From positions 86,687,285-86,751,284 of the forward strand of contig OV884056.1 in NCBI GenBank assembly GCA_930367215.1: a stretch of 64,000 bases of DNA, given 5' to 3'. The position numbers and the translations under genes are program-made. The notes beneath the pieces are model-generated. The model was given only the letters and a program-made list of their open reading frames with translations, was not told where the DNA came from and did not search any database. This document shows positions 1-10,830 of this stretch, in pieces; the first letter of the stretch is position 1; each line of letters opens with the position of its first letter. This DNA comes from Pollenia angustigena. Taxonomy: Eukaryota > Arthropoda > Insecta > Diptera > Polleniidae.

Positions 1-188
1 TTGCCATAACATCATTTAATACAGCTACAAAAAACAAAGCAACAGAGAGACTTCACTGTTTACTGTCACTGTACTGAAAATTTTGCAGTTTGTTTGGTGG
101 TTTGTTGATTTGTGCAGCGTTGAGAGGTCTATCTCTGCCTCTGTTTGGTTTTTGCTTGTACCTTGTGGAGTTTCGATGATTGTCTGAC

Positions 189-228
189 TATAAAGAGGGC
201 TGTTGTGGCCTTTCATTGGCATTCAGTC
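189..228 (+). promoter_or_regulatory. Core promoter of the glycine-rich gene (TATA box plus initiator)
   Basis: TATAAAG lies at 189-195 and an arthropod-type initiator TCAGTC at 223-228. The presumed start site is the A at 225, about 92 bases before the start codon. The TATA lies at about -36 to -30, slightly farther upstream than usual. The position just before a short 5' leader and a split signal-peptide gene supports it. No transcript evidence is available. Confidence 0.6.
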
Positions 229-316
229 GTTGGTTCCCTACTTGAAAACAACTAAATTTATTTTTTAATTTAAGTTTTTTTTACTTCTTTCCCCCACACA
301 CACAAGACTCACAACT

Positions 317-987
317 ATGAACTCCTTCTCCGTGGTAAGTTGAGTAAAAAAAATTGAAAAACTAAAATACGAAAAAGAAAAAACGTAAAGAGGATATTTA
401 ATGCAAGGATAACATAAAGGATTATTTTGGCTAAAAGAGTTACTTCTTTTTTCTATTTACAGTTCTTGGTGTTTGCATTGGCAGCACTGGTCGCAGCAGA
501 ACCGCCATCAGGCTATAATTATCAGCGCGGTGGTGGCGGCGGCGGTGGATTTGGCGGTGGTTTTGGTGGCGGTTTTGGTGGTGGTTTGGGTGGCGGCGGT
601 GGTGGCTATCAAGCCGTTAGCGGTGGCTTCCAAACCAATGAAGGCCAAAATGTTGATCCCCAATTGTTGGAACAAGTGCGTCAAATCTTATTGCAAGAAG
701 AAAGCAAATCTGGCGGAGGCGGCGGTGGTGGTGGCGGTGGCGGCTACCCCAGTTCTCCCTCTGGCTCATATGGTGCTCCCTCACCCCAATACGGTGTACC
801 CTCATTTGGTGGTGGCGGTCGCGTTGTTGGCATCGATTTGGAGGGTGTTCGTCAAGCCATTCAAGTCGCTCAATTCGCCCAGCAAAGCACACAAGCTGGT
901 GGTAATTTCGGCGGCTATCCTAGTTCTCCTTCGGGTTCTTATGGTGCTCCCTCAAGACCCAGCGGTAGCTACGGTGCGCCATTTTAA
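317..987 (+). CDS. Secreted glycine-rich SYGAP-repeat protein, two exons
   Basis: The coding sequence is split. Exon 1 (317-334) encodes only MNSFSV and is followed by a gtaagt donor. A 128-base intron ends in a pyrimidine-rich tract and cag at 462. Exon 2 (463-987) continues in phase 0 to TAA. The product is 180 residues. Residues 1-18 form a good signal peptide, cleaved after VAA before EPPSGY. Next come a GGGF/GGGL-rich stretch (about 29-54), a predicted helix (about 70-87, core LLEQVRQILLQEE), polyglycine, a PSSPSGSYGAP block (about 102-112), a second helix (about 130-148, core LEGVRQAIQVAQFAQ), and a repeat of the block ending in SGSYGAPF. SYGAP occurs three times, as in resilin-like and other cuticle-associated insect proteins, so an extracellular structural role is plausible but inferred. 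An uninterrupted reading from 427 would lack a signal peptide and read through the acceptor; I prefer the spliced start. An AATAAA lies at 1135-1140. Confidence 0.85.
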
Positions 988-2107
988 GCTAAACCGTTAG
1001 TTATTTTTTAATTAGCATAATGTAGATTACATTTCAAATTCATCATTCAAACAATTGCTGCCAAATAATTGAAAAGACAAACGCGCGCGCCAATTTTAAC
1101 AAACGCCTCTGAAAACGGATACGCTAAAAAAACAAATAAAAAACAACACCCAGCACTAAAGACATACCGCCCAGCGATCAAACACGTTAAAGGCATGTTC
1201 GTAAATACAAACCTGGAAAATACCGTTATCAGTTTACCCGGGAATTTAATGTTTGTATTTGATTGTGAAAAACAAATTTGTGTTGTTTTTTTTCGTCCAA
1301 ACAATGAAAATGAAAAATCATATTTTTTAAAAAAAAAATATGATTTCAAGTTTTCTTAAATTTTTTTCAATATTCCGTTTTTCGGCAAATCTATTAAACA
1401 AATTCTAACCTTAAAAGATCTTTGTTTTCCAAACAAAAAACTTAACGAACAAGTTTTTAGGATAAGAATTCTGTTTAATTGTTTTTGCTAATTTTCATTT
1501 TCATACCACATTCCAAACAATTCCCAACTCAGTGACTATCAAACTATCAATTTCTAGATATCTCTAAGTCCGCTCTCGCTAAAAAACTATTTTATTTTCA
1601 CATTTTCCTAGCGAGAGCATTGTTATTATTGTAAATAGTTTTTCTCTGTTTTATTAATGTTAACAAAAACAAAAAACTTCATTATATTTTAGTTATTAAG
1701 TGATTTTTTTATAAAAATATGAAACAAACAAACAAAGAAACAACAAAAAAAAACATTAAAAAATAATAAAAAAAATAGTAAATTTTGTCACCGTTAAAAA
1801 TAACTGGAGTTTTATTTAAAAAAAAAGCATTTTGTACATAATTATTTATAGCTTTCAGGGACATAATCACATACTACGTATCACATAGAGAGAGCTCTCT
1901 TTGTAACATACAAAAAAGAAACCCAGTTTCATATTTGGCAACTTTTGTATAAAACAAAATGTTTACGATTTAATCAAATCTCACCACAAAAGTTATAATG
2001 CACACACTCGTGAGGCCGCAATAAACCACACAAAAGGTTACCAAACACATGAAAAAAGTATAAAGCCTTAACAGTTTTTAATATTCTCACGGATATCTTG
2101 GTCCTTT
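988..2107. other. Gene-poor 3' flank with AT hairpin
   Basis: This holds the presumed 3' UTR of the glycine-rich gene (AATAAA at 1135-1140) and then AT-rich sequence. A palindrome at 1315-1346 has 14-bp arms (aaatcatatttttt and its complement) around an A4 loop. No coding sequence with recognisable similarity was seen. Confidence 0.5.
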
Positions 2108-2108
2108 A

Positions 2109-2421
2109 AAGGCTCAGTTAGCCGGGAGTAACAGTAATCTGTTACTATTCTATTTCTTACAGATTGAGACGTCACATCTTACTGCTAACTGTAATCGTTC
2201 TAATTTTTACTTTAGTGCTGGTTCACACTCTTCAAGTTTTAGCCATCAAGTCTTTAGCTTTTGGGAAAGAAGGGCAAAGAGAATGGCATTTATTTTCCTC
2301 ACTCTCCTAGAAACTCAAGACTTGACGTCCAAAACTTGAAGAGTGTGAACCAGCACTTACATACAACAAAATGAAACAGCTGATTTGCAACGTTTCTGTT
2401 ACTCCCGGCTAACTGAGCCTT
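2109..2421. mobile_element. MITE with 26-bp inverted termini and TA duplication, carrying a nested MITE
   Basis: The ends begin AAGGCTCAGTTAGCCGGGAG and are mirrored at 2396-2421. TA flanks both sides (2107-2108 and 2422-2423). The interior is interrupted by a second foldback element at 2215-2356. It has no coding capacity. The superfamily is not clear from the termini; a TA duplication allows Tc1/mariner. Confidence 0.75.
2215..2356. mobile_element. Palindromic MITE, family GTGCYGGTTCACAC (copy 1)
   Basis: It is an almost complete foldback of 142 bp. Its ends are GTGCTGGTTCACAC and its complement, flanked by TTA at 2212-2214 and 2357-2359. A 3-bp TWA duplication is the habit of PIF/Harbinger elements. 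It sits inside the MITE at 2109-2421, so it is the younger of the two. Related copies lie at 17214-17341 and, degraded, at 12322-12480. Confidence 0.8.
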
Positions 2422-2425
2422 TAGT

Positions 2426-5400
2426 CTATTTCTGTAAAAATATGTATGTATTTATATCAAGGTTGCATTTTCCAATGTGATGATTCTTTTACATCGCTTA
2501 CATTTTATGTACCTACATACGTAATTTTGTTAGATTTTAACTTACAAAGTTATTTTAAAATTTTAAATGTTTTAATCATCTTTCTTTTAACATACATTTT
2601 GTTTTTAATTCGACTTTTTATTTTGCAAACGTAATTTAATTGTTCACACAACGTTATTACTATTGTGGTTAATAATCACCCAAGTATCGTTGGTAATAAG
2701 TATGTATGTATGTAATTAAAACAATTGCTGTCTGGTGAAAACACAACATGGTAAAAACAAATATTTACAGTAACATTACATACATATTTCAATTCATACA
2801 ATGTAGTTTAATATTTTCTTTTTGCTTCATATTAAAATCGATTACATAAGTAAACCACAACAATATCAGCAAACAACATGCAGCAAGTGGCTGGACGGTC
2901 TCTTCCAAATCTTTTATACTGCATAACATTTAATGCCTTTTCTTCTTCTTCTTTTATTTTAACTTGGTAACATGGCATATTTTTAAAAATCCATCCAAAG
3001 AAAATGTTTATTTGGTGATTACTTTCGTTTCTTCCTCTTCATTTTTTCTTTTGTTTTTTGTTTCATGGCTATAATTACAGTCGTTACACTTAATGTTAGG
3101 TTAGGTTATGACTACAATAACAACAACACTCGTATAAAAACGTAATCGAAAACTATATATTTAAAGGTAAGTAGGTCATTGTAGATTAAATAAAAAGATC
3201 GTGATACTCTTCCAAAAGTTTTACAATATTATGCCATATGTTTTTTGCAGTAGGATGGACGATACAGATGAAATATTTATTTCTTGATTGAAAGAAAGAC
3301 ATTTAAATCATTGGTTCTCAAAAAGTTAGGTGAAGAAGCCGAAAACTTGCGTCTTCACATCTACATACAAGGCTTGTTACACTGTATACTTTCATTCAAT
3401 AGACAGAAAACAAAGAAGCTTTAAGCCCTTGGAAGAAATTCATATCCATTTTGGTAAGCATCAACATGAAATACTCTACCATGGCTGTACTACCTCTATA
3501 GTTGTATATGTATGTGGTACAAGTAAACATTTTGTCGGAAAGTATTTGTTGTAGGACCTTGGGTTCTTTAAATATGAGTGACTTGATCAGTTATGATCAA
3601 TTTGAATCATTAACAAAAGTCTGGTAATGCTAAAATTTTTTATTTCAAAATGGAGAAATCATTAGCTCATTATTGGTTTGACCTACCGAGAATTTTTGAA
3701 AAAATGTATTTAGGCACGGGAAATATATATTTTAAAAACTTCCTTTTCTTTTTATCGTTTCTTAGATAATAAGCATTAATTTTTCTTCATTTCAAACTAT
3801 GTTAATTAAGTATTGTTTTGCTCTACACGCCACTGTTTGGCGAATGCAGACAAATCCTCATACAAAATGAATTCAACTCTTGATTTCCTTTATAGCCGTA
3901 AGAAAAACAGTAACTAAAGCAAAAGCAAAGTAAAATCTCAACAATTTGATACACAGATGTAAGTATACGTATGCAGCACAAAAAGCTACTTTTTAAAAAT
4001 AAATTTGGAAAAGTGGCGTATGCGGCACAACACAATAATTTTCAATGAAATGCTATTAACTTCTATGTTCGTTAATGAGCGTTCAAAAATGCTAATTTTT
4101 CTTCAAAACATGTGCCAGAAGCAGTAGTGAAAATACAAAAAAATTCTATCGAGTATATTTCCAGAAAAATTCATGCAAACCTTCATTGTTTTTTCTCCAT
4201 TACAACTTTTAAGCATATGTGCCAAACCAATAATGAGCTGAAAATTTAAAGTTGCCCTATTTTGATTATTTTAATATGGAAACAGTATAGCAATAATATT
4301 TTTCGGCATTGAATTAATATTGAATTCTTATAGAAACAAAGTGAAAAGTTATTGAAATTATATTTTTTATTTAGGAAATAAAATTGAAAGAAACAATTTA
4401 AGAGTAAGATTAATGAGCTTTGATTTAATATTGAGGCGTAATGAAGTTTAAAATGCACCCTATTGATACCAGGTTACAAATATTTTGAATTTAGGCAAGT
4501 ATTAATTCAGATTTTTGAGCCATTTAAATATGATATTTCGACTACAAGACGAAGTACTATTATGAAATCTGTCTTGCAACCATTTTCCTATTTAAGACCT
4601 GAGTCTTAAAGAAATTGAAGTAAAATAAGCAATTATTTTGCTTAAAAATTGACAAGTTCGATTGACGGAAAACACCCACCTTTTCCTTTCTCCATGCAAA
4701 GAGCTTGCTGCGGAACTTTGCTCGAATTCCTATGAGTGGAATAGCCTCCGTGATATCCTCTCTGTATAAATATTACAGGCTATCAAAAGTAAGCTTGGCG
4801 TCTACACAAGTAATATATTAACACTTACTTGATTCTTTAACATAGTCAAATAGCAAACTCGCCTTTTAACTAAGGGAAAATATTGGACAAAGGTGGCAAA
4901 GAGTAAAATTTGCAAAAATATGCACTAGAATATTAATGGCAATATTCATAAAAAGCTCTTAAAAGAATAAAAACATTGTTTTTGCCATAAGGAAAAACAT
5001 TTAATTGGAAATTTTCGGTTTCCCTGCTTATAATTACACCGAAGTGTTAATAGGATCAGAGGGATATAAGAAGAAGAAAAACAAGTAATATTCGAAACCG
5101 CTAAGAACACGTTTATGTGACAAAATCCTTTATTTAATCAATCTGTCTATGGAAGCAGTTCCAACAGAGTAATTTAATATGCAGAACAGTTGTATAGCTC
5201 GATCCATCTTTTTTGCATTATTGATAAACTTTTATTAATATTGGCAGTTATGTAATTCTCTTTATACTTTTTCTTGACCTTTATAATCCGAATACTTTTC
5301 AATGCCAATTATTCTATCAGAATAAACAATTTAAGAGAAGTTAAAAGGTCCAGGTCTGGTATCTAATTTGGAAAACAAAATATTGCGATATTTCATTGTT

Positions 5401-5631
5401 ACAATGAAGTTTTGCACAAACATACATATTGCTGCATTTACTCTTATTAGTTCAAGTTTGTGCAATAAATGTCATTGAACATTTATGATCATATGAACAT
5501 GTTGACATTAATAGAAACTATTATAGTTTTTTTTATTTTGATCTTAATTTTACAATGCCATCCAATAAAAAACAACGATCCAACAACTGCTTAAAAAATC
5601 AATTTTAAAAAATATATAAAATATATGTAAG
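2426..5631. other. AT-rich gene-poor stretch
   Basis: I found no supported gene. The longest open frames (for example 3330-3554) show no signal peptide, domain or splice context. The stretch contains short tatgta microsatellite patches (around 2700). No repeat shared with the rest of the window was noticed. Confidence 0.4.
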
Positions 5632-5633
5632 TA

Positions 5634-6572
5634 ATGGGTGATTTTTTAAGAGCTAAAGGAAAGTTAAAAAAAAAAATGTTTGAAGATTATTTCATGCAAA
5701 TGTTGACCGTGACTGCGCCTCAAATGGTTTATCCGCTTAGTCCAATTTTGGCATACTCTTTCCAACATTTCGGCCTGTATCTCATGAATAAATGCTTCAA
5801 TGTTGTCTTCCAATGCGTTAATTGAAGCGGACATGTGTGTATAGACATGAGCTTTAACATAGCCCCACAAAAAATAGTCTAAAGGCGTTAAATCGCACGA
5901 TCTAGGCGGCCAATTGACCGGTCCCGAACGTGAAATAAAATGTTCACCGAACTCGCCTCTCAATAAGTCCATTGTTAAGCGTGCTGTGTGGCATGTGGCA
6001 CCGTCTTGTTGAAACCACATGTCATGCAAGTCAAGCTCTTGCATTTTGGGCAAAAAAAAGTTGGATTATATCTCACGGTAGCGCTCACCATTCACAGTTA
6101 AGCTGGAGGTCCACACCACGCGTTACTCGCTTTTTCGCAGCTGTCAAAAAAGTAGAATCTGTGTAGTTATACGTAGTAAGTTACATGCACAAAAGCGTAG
6201 ATGCCTTGAGGCGAAAAGTAGGTTTACTTTCTATTTTTGTAAGCGTCACAAGCAGCGTTCGAACAAATCAGCTGATTTTGACAAATAAAATTTTATTTTT
6301 ACTTGTGCTGCTGCTGCATAAAAAGCGTTGCATGTTACTTGAAACGTAGAACGCTGACCATAAAATGGAAGAAGCGCGCGATGAACTTTCTTAACAGAGC
6401 ACGCATTTTGATAATAAAATTCAATAATTTCCAAGCGTTATCCGTTTGTAAGACGATTCATGGTTTAATTATAGACCAAACTGAAGATGTTTGACAGTAA
6501 ACCAAAACACGAAACGTGCGTCAGCTGTTTAAACAAGTGTTGCCAAAAAGATAATAGCTAAAAATCACCCGA
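5634..6572 (-). mobile_element. Mariner-like element with DD41D transposase remnant (rosa-like)
   Basis: The ends are TGGGTGATTTTT on the left and a complementary CGGGTGATTTTTAGCTATTA on the right, with TA on both sides (5632-5633 and 6573-6574). On the minus strand an N-terminal piece (from about 6470; NRLTNEQRLQIIEFYYQ-like) is joined by a deletion to a C-terminal piece at 6053-5664. That piece has FQQDGATCHTA and CDLTPLDYFLWGY. Forty-one residues separate the two aspartates, giving DD41D, the spacing of the basal rosa mariner lineage known from tephritid flies; ordinary mariners are DD34D. The first catalytic aspartate region is lost and the copy is defective. A second relic of the family lies at 36653-37290. 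Confidence 0.85.
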
Positions 6573-6806
6573 TATAAGTTTTCAAAACAAGATCGAAAGA
6601 ACAGTCAAAAATCAAAATAAAAAAGAAACTTATTGACTTGCATCTTCTGTAACAAAAATTCTGCCCAATTCATTTTATTTATTTTTATAGTAGATGTTGA
6701 ACATAACTTTTAAATTCTATCATAATTTTTTAACTAAACAATAGCTTTTATTCATTTTTTTAAGAAATCTATAGATTTTACTAAAAAATAAATAATATAG
6801 ATAATA

Positions 6807-6861
6807 TTTTTGATATTCCTTAATTAGGCCTGAGTTCATCAAATTTAACCTTCATTAAATT
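6807..6861. repeat. 55-bp direct repeat, copy 1
   Basis: It is identical over 55 bases to 7333-7387 (core ttaattaggcctgagttc). The second copy is enclosed in the foldback at 7298-7411, which suggests a sequence captured by, or belonging to, that element. Confidence 0.7.
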
Positions 6862-6928
6862 GTTTTCACTGAGGGAAGGAATTTTACAACTTGGAATTTT
6901 TATTAAAATTTATTGATAATTTTTCTTG

Positions 6929-7024
6929 GCTGAGCTGGGATTTCAACCCGTTACATGTTCCAAGAAACACCACTTTCTATCGTCAGAAGATCTTTGAGTT
7001 CTACCCACTGCACCACTGCGGTGC
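6929..7024 (-). repeat. tRNA-like SINE head (degenerate)
   Basis: On the minus strand an A-box-like TGGTGCAGTGGGTAGA (about 7015-7000) is followed by a B-box-like GGTTGAAATCC inside a gggTTGAAATccc arm (about 6949-6937). That is a tRNA-derived pol III promoter arrangement. The acceptor ends do not pair and no anticodon stem can be formed, so this is not a working tRNA gene. A tRNA-derived SINE or pseudo-tRNA is the likely origin. Confidence 0.45.
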
Positions 7025-7297
7025 CCGTTAGCCAACAGTCAAACATCAATCTTTAACCAGTAGTACTGGTGGTTCGAAATTTGCTGTTATTATTACCTAA
7101 ATTTCAAATTACATGTTGCCTCCTTTTTCCTCTGTTTTTTCGTATTTCTTTCTGTCAGGACTTTGTCTTGAAAACCTGAATACATTTGTTTATTATGTTA
7201 TTCTGTCCACTTTCGTCGACATTTCATTTTTACAAATTAAAGTACAAATGTAAACATTAGAGCTTGTGCCATAGCTATTTTTAAGAACAATTTTGAT

Positions 7298-7411
7298 TTT
7301 TTTTTTTTTTAGTTGAACTGTTAATTTTTAATTTTTTGATATTCCTTAATTAGGCCTGAGTTCATCAAATTTAACCTTCATTAAATTAACAGTTCAACTA
7401 AAAAAAAATAA
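7298..7411. mobile_element. Small foldback element around the 55-bp repeat
   Basis: The arms agttgaactgttaatt (7311-7326) and its exact complement (7384-7399) are extended by T and A runs. They enclose the second copy of the 55-bp repeat seen at 6807-6861. Too short to code. Confidence 0.55.
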
Positions 7412-7544
7412 AATAAAAAAGATAATATTTAAAAAATCTATGGATAATACAAATGGTTTCGATTAAAACCCAAAATTTGGGAATACATTCAAAAGTTTTA
7501 AAGTTTTTTTTTGTTATACTTTGTAATTTAAGCAAGTAAGAAAT

Positions 7545-8745
7545 GGCATTCTCTTTTCCCTTCTTAGAAAGTATAGTTGGTCAAGTTATATGAAACCCTA
7601 CCCCACAGTATTTAAATGCAAATATTCGAGAGCGTATGTCTATGTTTTAAATTTCCTTCGAATCCGTTAGAAGGTTTTGGAGGCAGAAATCGCCCCTATC
7701 TCCCCTCGTGGTCCTATTTTTTTTAATGCATAGCTTATGTGTCTATATAAATATGATAGATAAATAGATATCTATATATGTTTTAAATTCCATTAAAATT
7801 GTATATAGTCAAGCCGACCATATGATACCCTACACCACAGTATTTAAAAATACATCATTATGTGTACATGTAAATATGGATTAATCTATGTTTATAAACT
7901 TCATGAAAAACGGTTTGAAAGTTTGTGAGAGGCAGAAATTACCCCCTGCCTCCCCTGTATAGCTAATGTGTCCCTATAGATATGGATCTATCTATGTTTT
8001 AAATTTCATTAAAATCGGTTTGATAGTTTCTGAGAGGAAGAAAAATCTTTAAATTAGTGTCTCAATTTATGAAATGCTAAACACACAACCTGTAATTGGT
8101 CCCAGAAAGAAAATTCCTTCTAATTTATTGAGTTGCTGCTGCATTTTTTTAACATAAACTGTTTTACGATCTTTTACGAATGTTAAAACAGATACACAAT
8201 ACAACATTAAAATATAATGTATGTCTACAGAACCAAAAAACAACCCAGTAAAAAATGTGCCCCAAAAGGAGCAAGTTTTATATATGAATTCATACCTCAA
8301 ATCGCTTCAATCCTGCTGATGGGATGCCTGATTTTTGCATGGGGTGTTCCAGGTTTGGAGGACTATTTTCTGCTGACTATAAGCGCTTCCTTTAACATGC
8401 AAACAAAGCACTTCTTAAGTGCTTTTTAAGGGGCTAATTATATCTTCCCTCGTGGTCCTACGATTCGGCCCATTTTCAATAGGCTTGGTCCTTGTGCCAA
8501 TAAGAACCTATGACCCAAATTTAATCAAATTATCTCCAAAATTGCGACCTGTACTTTGCGCACAAGGTTACCTGGACAGCCAGCCTGCCAGCCACCCGGA
8601 CGGACATCGTTAGTTTGACTCAGAAAGTGATTCTGAGTAGATCGGTATACTTTAAGGTGGATCTAGGACCACTATTTTAAGGCGTTACACACATCAGCAC
8701 AAATGCATAATACCCTCTCCACTATTGTGGTGTGGGTATAAATAC
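7545..8745. mobile_element. Dispersed repeat bounded by hairpins (atagtcggtca...tataccct type)
   Basis: Two related leader segments (about 7570 and 7800) read atagt..ggtcaa then ataccctacaccacag. They are followed by internal repeats (atctatgttttaaatt, gtttgagagaggcagaaat). The far end at about 8709-8741 is a palindrome (ctccactattgtggtg within a gggtata). A shortened relative lies at 8995-9212. The 5' and 3' hairpins with a noncoding body resemble Helitron/DINE-like nonautonomous elements of flies, but this assignment is inference. A piece of a MITE core (ggcattctcttttccc, about 7542) interrupts the leader. Confidence 0.5.
8244..8430. mobile_element. Partial MITE, family CCCAGTAAAAAA (copy 1)
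   Basis: It begins CCCAGTAAAAAATGTGCCCC and matches the reverse complement of the right part of the element at 29547-29944 over about 180 bases. Only one terminus is recognisable here. It sits inside the larger dispersed repeat of 7545-8745, so it inserted later. Confidence 0.6.
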
Positions 8746-8994
8746 ATTAAAATTCAATACCAAAACAGAAATAATTCATTTAAAGTTGCTAACGATGAAA
8801 TTGCAAGTTAAGATCAATTTGTTAAATAAGAATAAACGTAAATTAATATTTTGATAGATATTTAAAAAATTAAATCATCGATAAATTCGATGTCGTTATT
8901 GTTCATCACATAGGAATCCCTCGTGAAGGCAAATCATAATCACGACAACATTTATCCTACCTTTTGACTCCAGATCTACAATAAAAAACCAGTA

Positions 8995-9212
8995 AGAAAG
9001 TATAGTCGGTCAACCCCAGTTATATGATACCCTACGCCACATTAGAACCTATGTAGCAAATTTTACCAAATAATCCAAAATTGCGATCGTTAATTCGACT
9101 CAGAAAGTGATTCTGAGTCAATTGGTATACGTAAAGGTGGACTTAGGACCAATATTTTAAGGTGTTACAAACATAAGCACAAACGCATGTTTGTAGTGTT
9201 GGTATAAATATT
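8995..9212. repeat. Internally deleted relative of the 7545-8745 repeat
   Basis: It has the leader agtaagaaagtatagtcgg and then jumps to the 3' part (gactcagaaagtgattctga, ttaaggtgttacaaacat), both also present in the copy at 7545-8745. Noncoding. Confidence 0.6.
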
Positions 9213-9931
9213 TTATTGTTATGGTAAAAATATTTACCTAATTGATTAAATCGTTAAAATGTTTACTTGGCCAAATACCCTATCTACTTTAGCATTAGAT
9301 AGGCAATTCTGAAATTTCTAAAAAAATTTGTTGCCGCCTGCATCTCTTTATTGAAATCCTTGCAACCAGAAAGAAACACCGATGTTTGTGTTGATCCTAT
9401 TTATAAATTTAATATTGGAATACTTTTTCTTTATTTTGAAAGATGTTTCATAATCATAGTAAATAAAATAAAAATTATTCTTTTAAAAGAATAACGGCAA
9501 AAAAATTTTATGGCCAAGCAAGTTGAAAATGGCTAATGGCTTAGCACGTTATACAAAATTCTTGATAATAAATTTTGTATTCCCATAAATAACTTTGGGC
9601 TTAACTTATTTAATGGCTAAACAGGGTGAAAAAGGGCTAAATCTAGCCACTAAATGGCTAAATTGGAAACACTGGCTTTAATTAAAAAAATTAATGTACA
9701 CCAATTAATTAGTTAATTGAACAATTTTTGGCAAACATTTTTTCTGTAAAAGAACCAATGAATTTTACAAGGGATGTCCCAAATCAACGCATTCAAAAGT
9801 AATTCATTATTTTTATATATACATCTTACATCCAGAAAATAAGTAGAATAATAGAAGTAGTTACAGAAAAAAGCAACTTAATATTTAGTGAATTACTAAG
9901 CAAAGTTTTTACTGAGTAACTTTATATTTTT
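9213..9931. other. Gene-poor stretch with a hAT-like terminus
   Basis: A right end reading ggctaaattggaaacactg stops at 9674. Its complement CAGTGTTTCCAATTTAGC resembles the start of the complete hAT element at 30093-31430 (CAGAGTTGCCAATTTAGC). No matching left end or 8-bp duplication was found, so at most a truncated hAT is present. No gene seen. Confidence 0.35.
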
Positions 9932-10243
9932 TTACTTCGATTGAGATGCTTTCTTAAGGCGCTCAACGGATTGATGTATTATTTTAGACCTAAAAGCATG
10001 TATCCAAGATTCATCGCCTGTGTCGACCAATTGCCACGAGCCTCTTTTTAAGCCTTTGTAAAATATCGTATTAATGATGTTCAAGGACGTCTCGATTTTG
10101 CGATAAAGAAGATGCCGATTTTGCTTTATCAGTTTGTTCACCGCATCAATGTTCTCATGCACAACGACTAATTTTGGATGATATTTAAAACTTTTGTCAC
10201 TGATCAAACTGCAGCAGCGAATAAATTTGTTTTCACTGGCCAA
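9932..10243 (-). pseudogene. Mariner-family transposase fragment
   Basis: This 103-residue minus-strand frame carries ENIDAVNKLIKQNR and LLYRKIETSLNI, like the second helix-turn-helix region of mariner transposases. It then has TGDESWIHAF, the first catalytic aspartate motif (normally TGDE[ST]W). The segment between them is shorter than in intact proteins and the rest of the catalytic core is missing. It differs in sequence from the DD41D relics in this window, so it belongs to another mariner lineage. A dead fragment; no inverted termini were identified. Confidence 0.6.
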
Positions 10244-10471
10244 GGATAGAATTTAGTTGACCGATGCACTCATGCTTTGCTAAATCACATCGAAAGTCTT
10301 AAAACATCATTGCACGAAAATGTTCATGACATAGAAGATAGACTAGAATGGAAAGAAAGAAAAAAAAATTTAACTTAAGTGAAAACTTTTAAGTTGTGCT
10401 TAAATTATATTTTACTTTCTTAAAAAATTATGATAAAAAAAGTCAAACGTTAAATTTGATGGCATCTGTAA

Positions 10472-10589
10472 ACACTAAAGGTACGAATAAACCACACAAG
10501 CGGGTTGATCAAGCATATGGAAAATATCCACCCAGACATCGTGTTGTTGTTTTCAAGCCGCTTGTGTAGTTTATTTAGCCTTTTAGTGC
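10472..10589. mobile_element. Foldback MITE with AATAAACYACACAAGCGG termini
   Basis: The arms pair over about 33 bases with a few mismatches, from ACACTAAAGG..AATAAACC on the left to the complementary arm ending in TTTTAGTGC. The loop is short and noncoding. No clear target duplication remains. A lone related stretch (caataaaccacacaaaagg) occurs near 2020. Confidence 0.55.
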
Positions 10590-10656
10590 TGCCAAGGCTC
10601 AACATACAAATAGCAACATTTGTATATTCTGTGTCTAATGTAAAACAGTGAACTAA

Positions 10657-10827
10657 CCCTTCGTTTCCACATGCAAGTAATTACTTGGAAGTAGTGTATA
10701 CGTATTATCAACGAAAAATCGTGGAAACAGCCGATTGGCTGAATGAACAAAAATGGTGTAAATGTTAGTGAAAAAGTGTGAGTGTATTGAGTTTTTCGAA
10801 CTTGTGCTTGCATGTGGAAACGCCAAG
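10657..10827. mobile_element. MITE, family CGTTTCCACATGCAAGT (copy 1), TAA duplication
   Basis: The left end CCCTTCGTTTCCACATGCAA and the right end GCATGTGGAAACGCCAAG are inverted, with TAA at 10654-10656 and 10828-10830. The interior (gccgattggctga, gaaaaagtgtgagtg) is shared with the copy at 33525-33923. The TAA duplication fits PIF/Harbinger. Confidence 0.75.
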
Positions 10828-10830
10828 TAA

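Noticed and set aside
427..462. Reading the glycine-rich protein from 427 without splicing
   Set aside because: The stretch contains a polypyrimidine tract and acceptor; the spliced start gives a proper signal peptide.
1069..1359. Open frame of 96 codons downstream of the glycine-rich gene
   Set aside because: Lies in the 3' region, low complexity at its end, no domain, overlapped by an equal frame on the other strand.
3095..3110. TTAGGTTAGG, the insect telomere motif
   Set aside because: Only two units; flies lack TTAGG telomeres, so chance.
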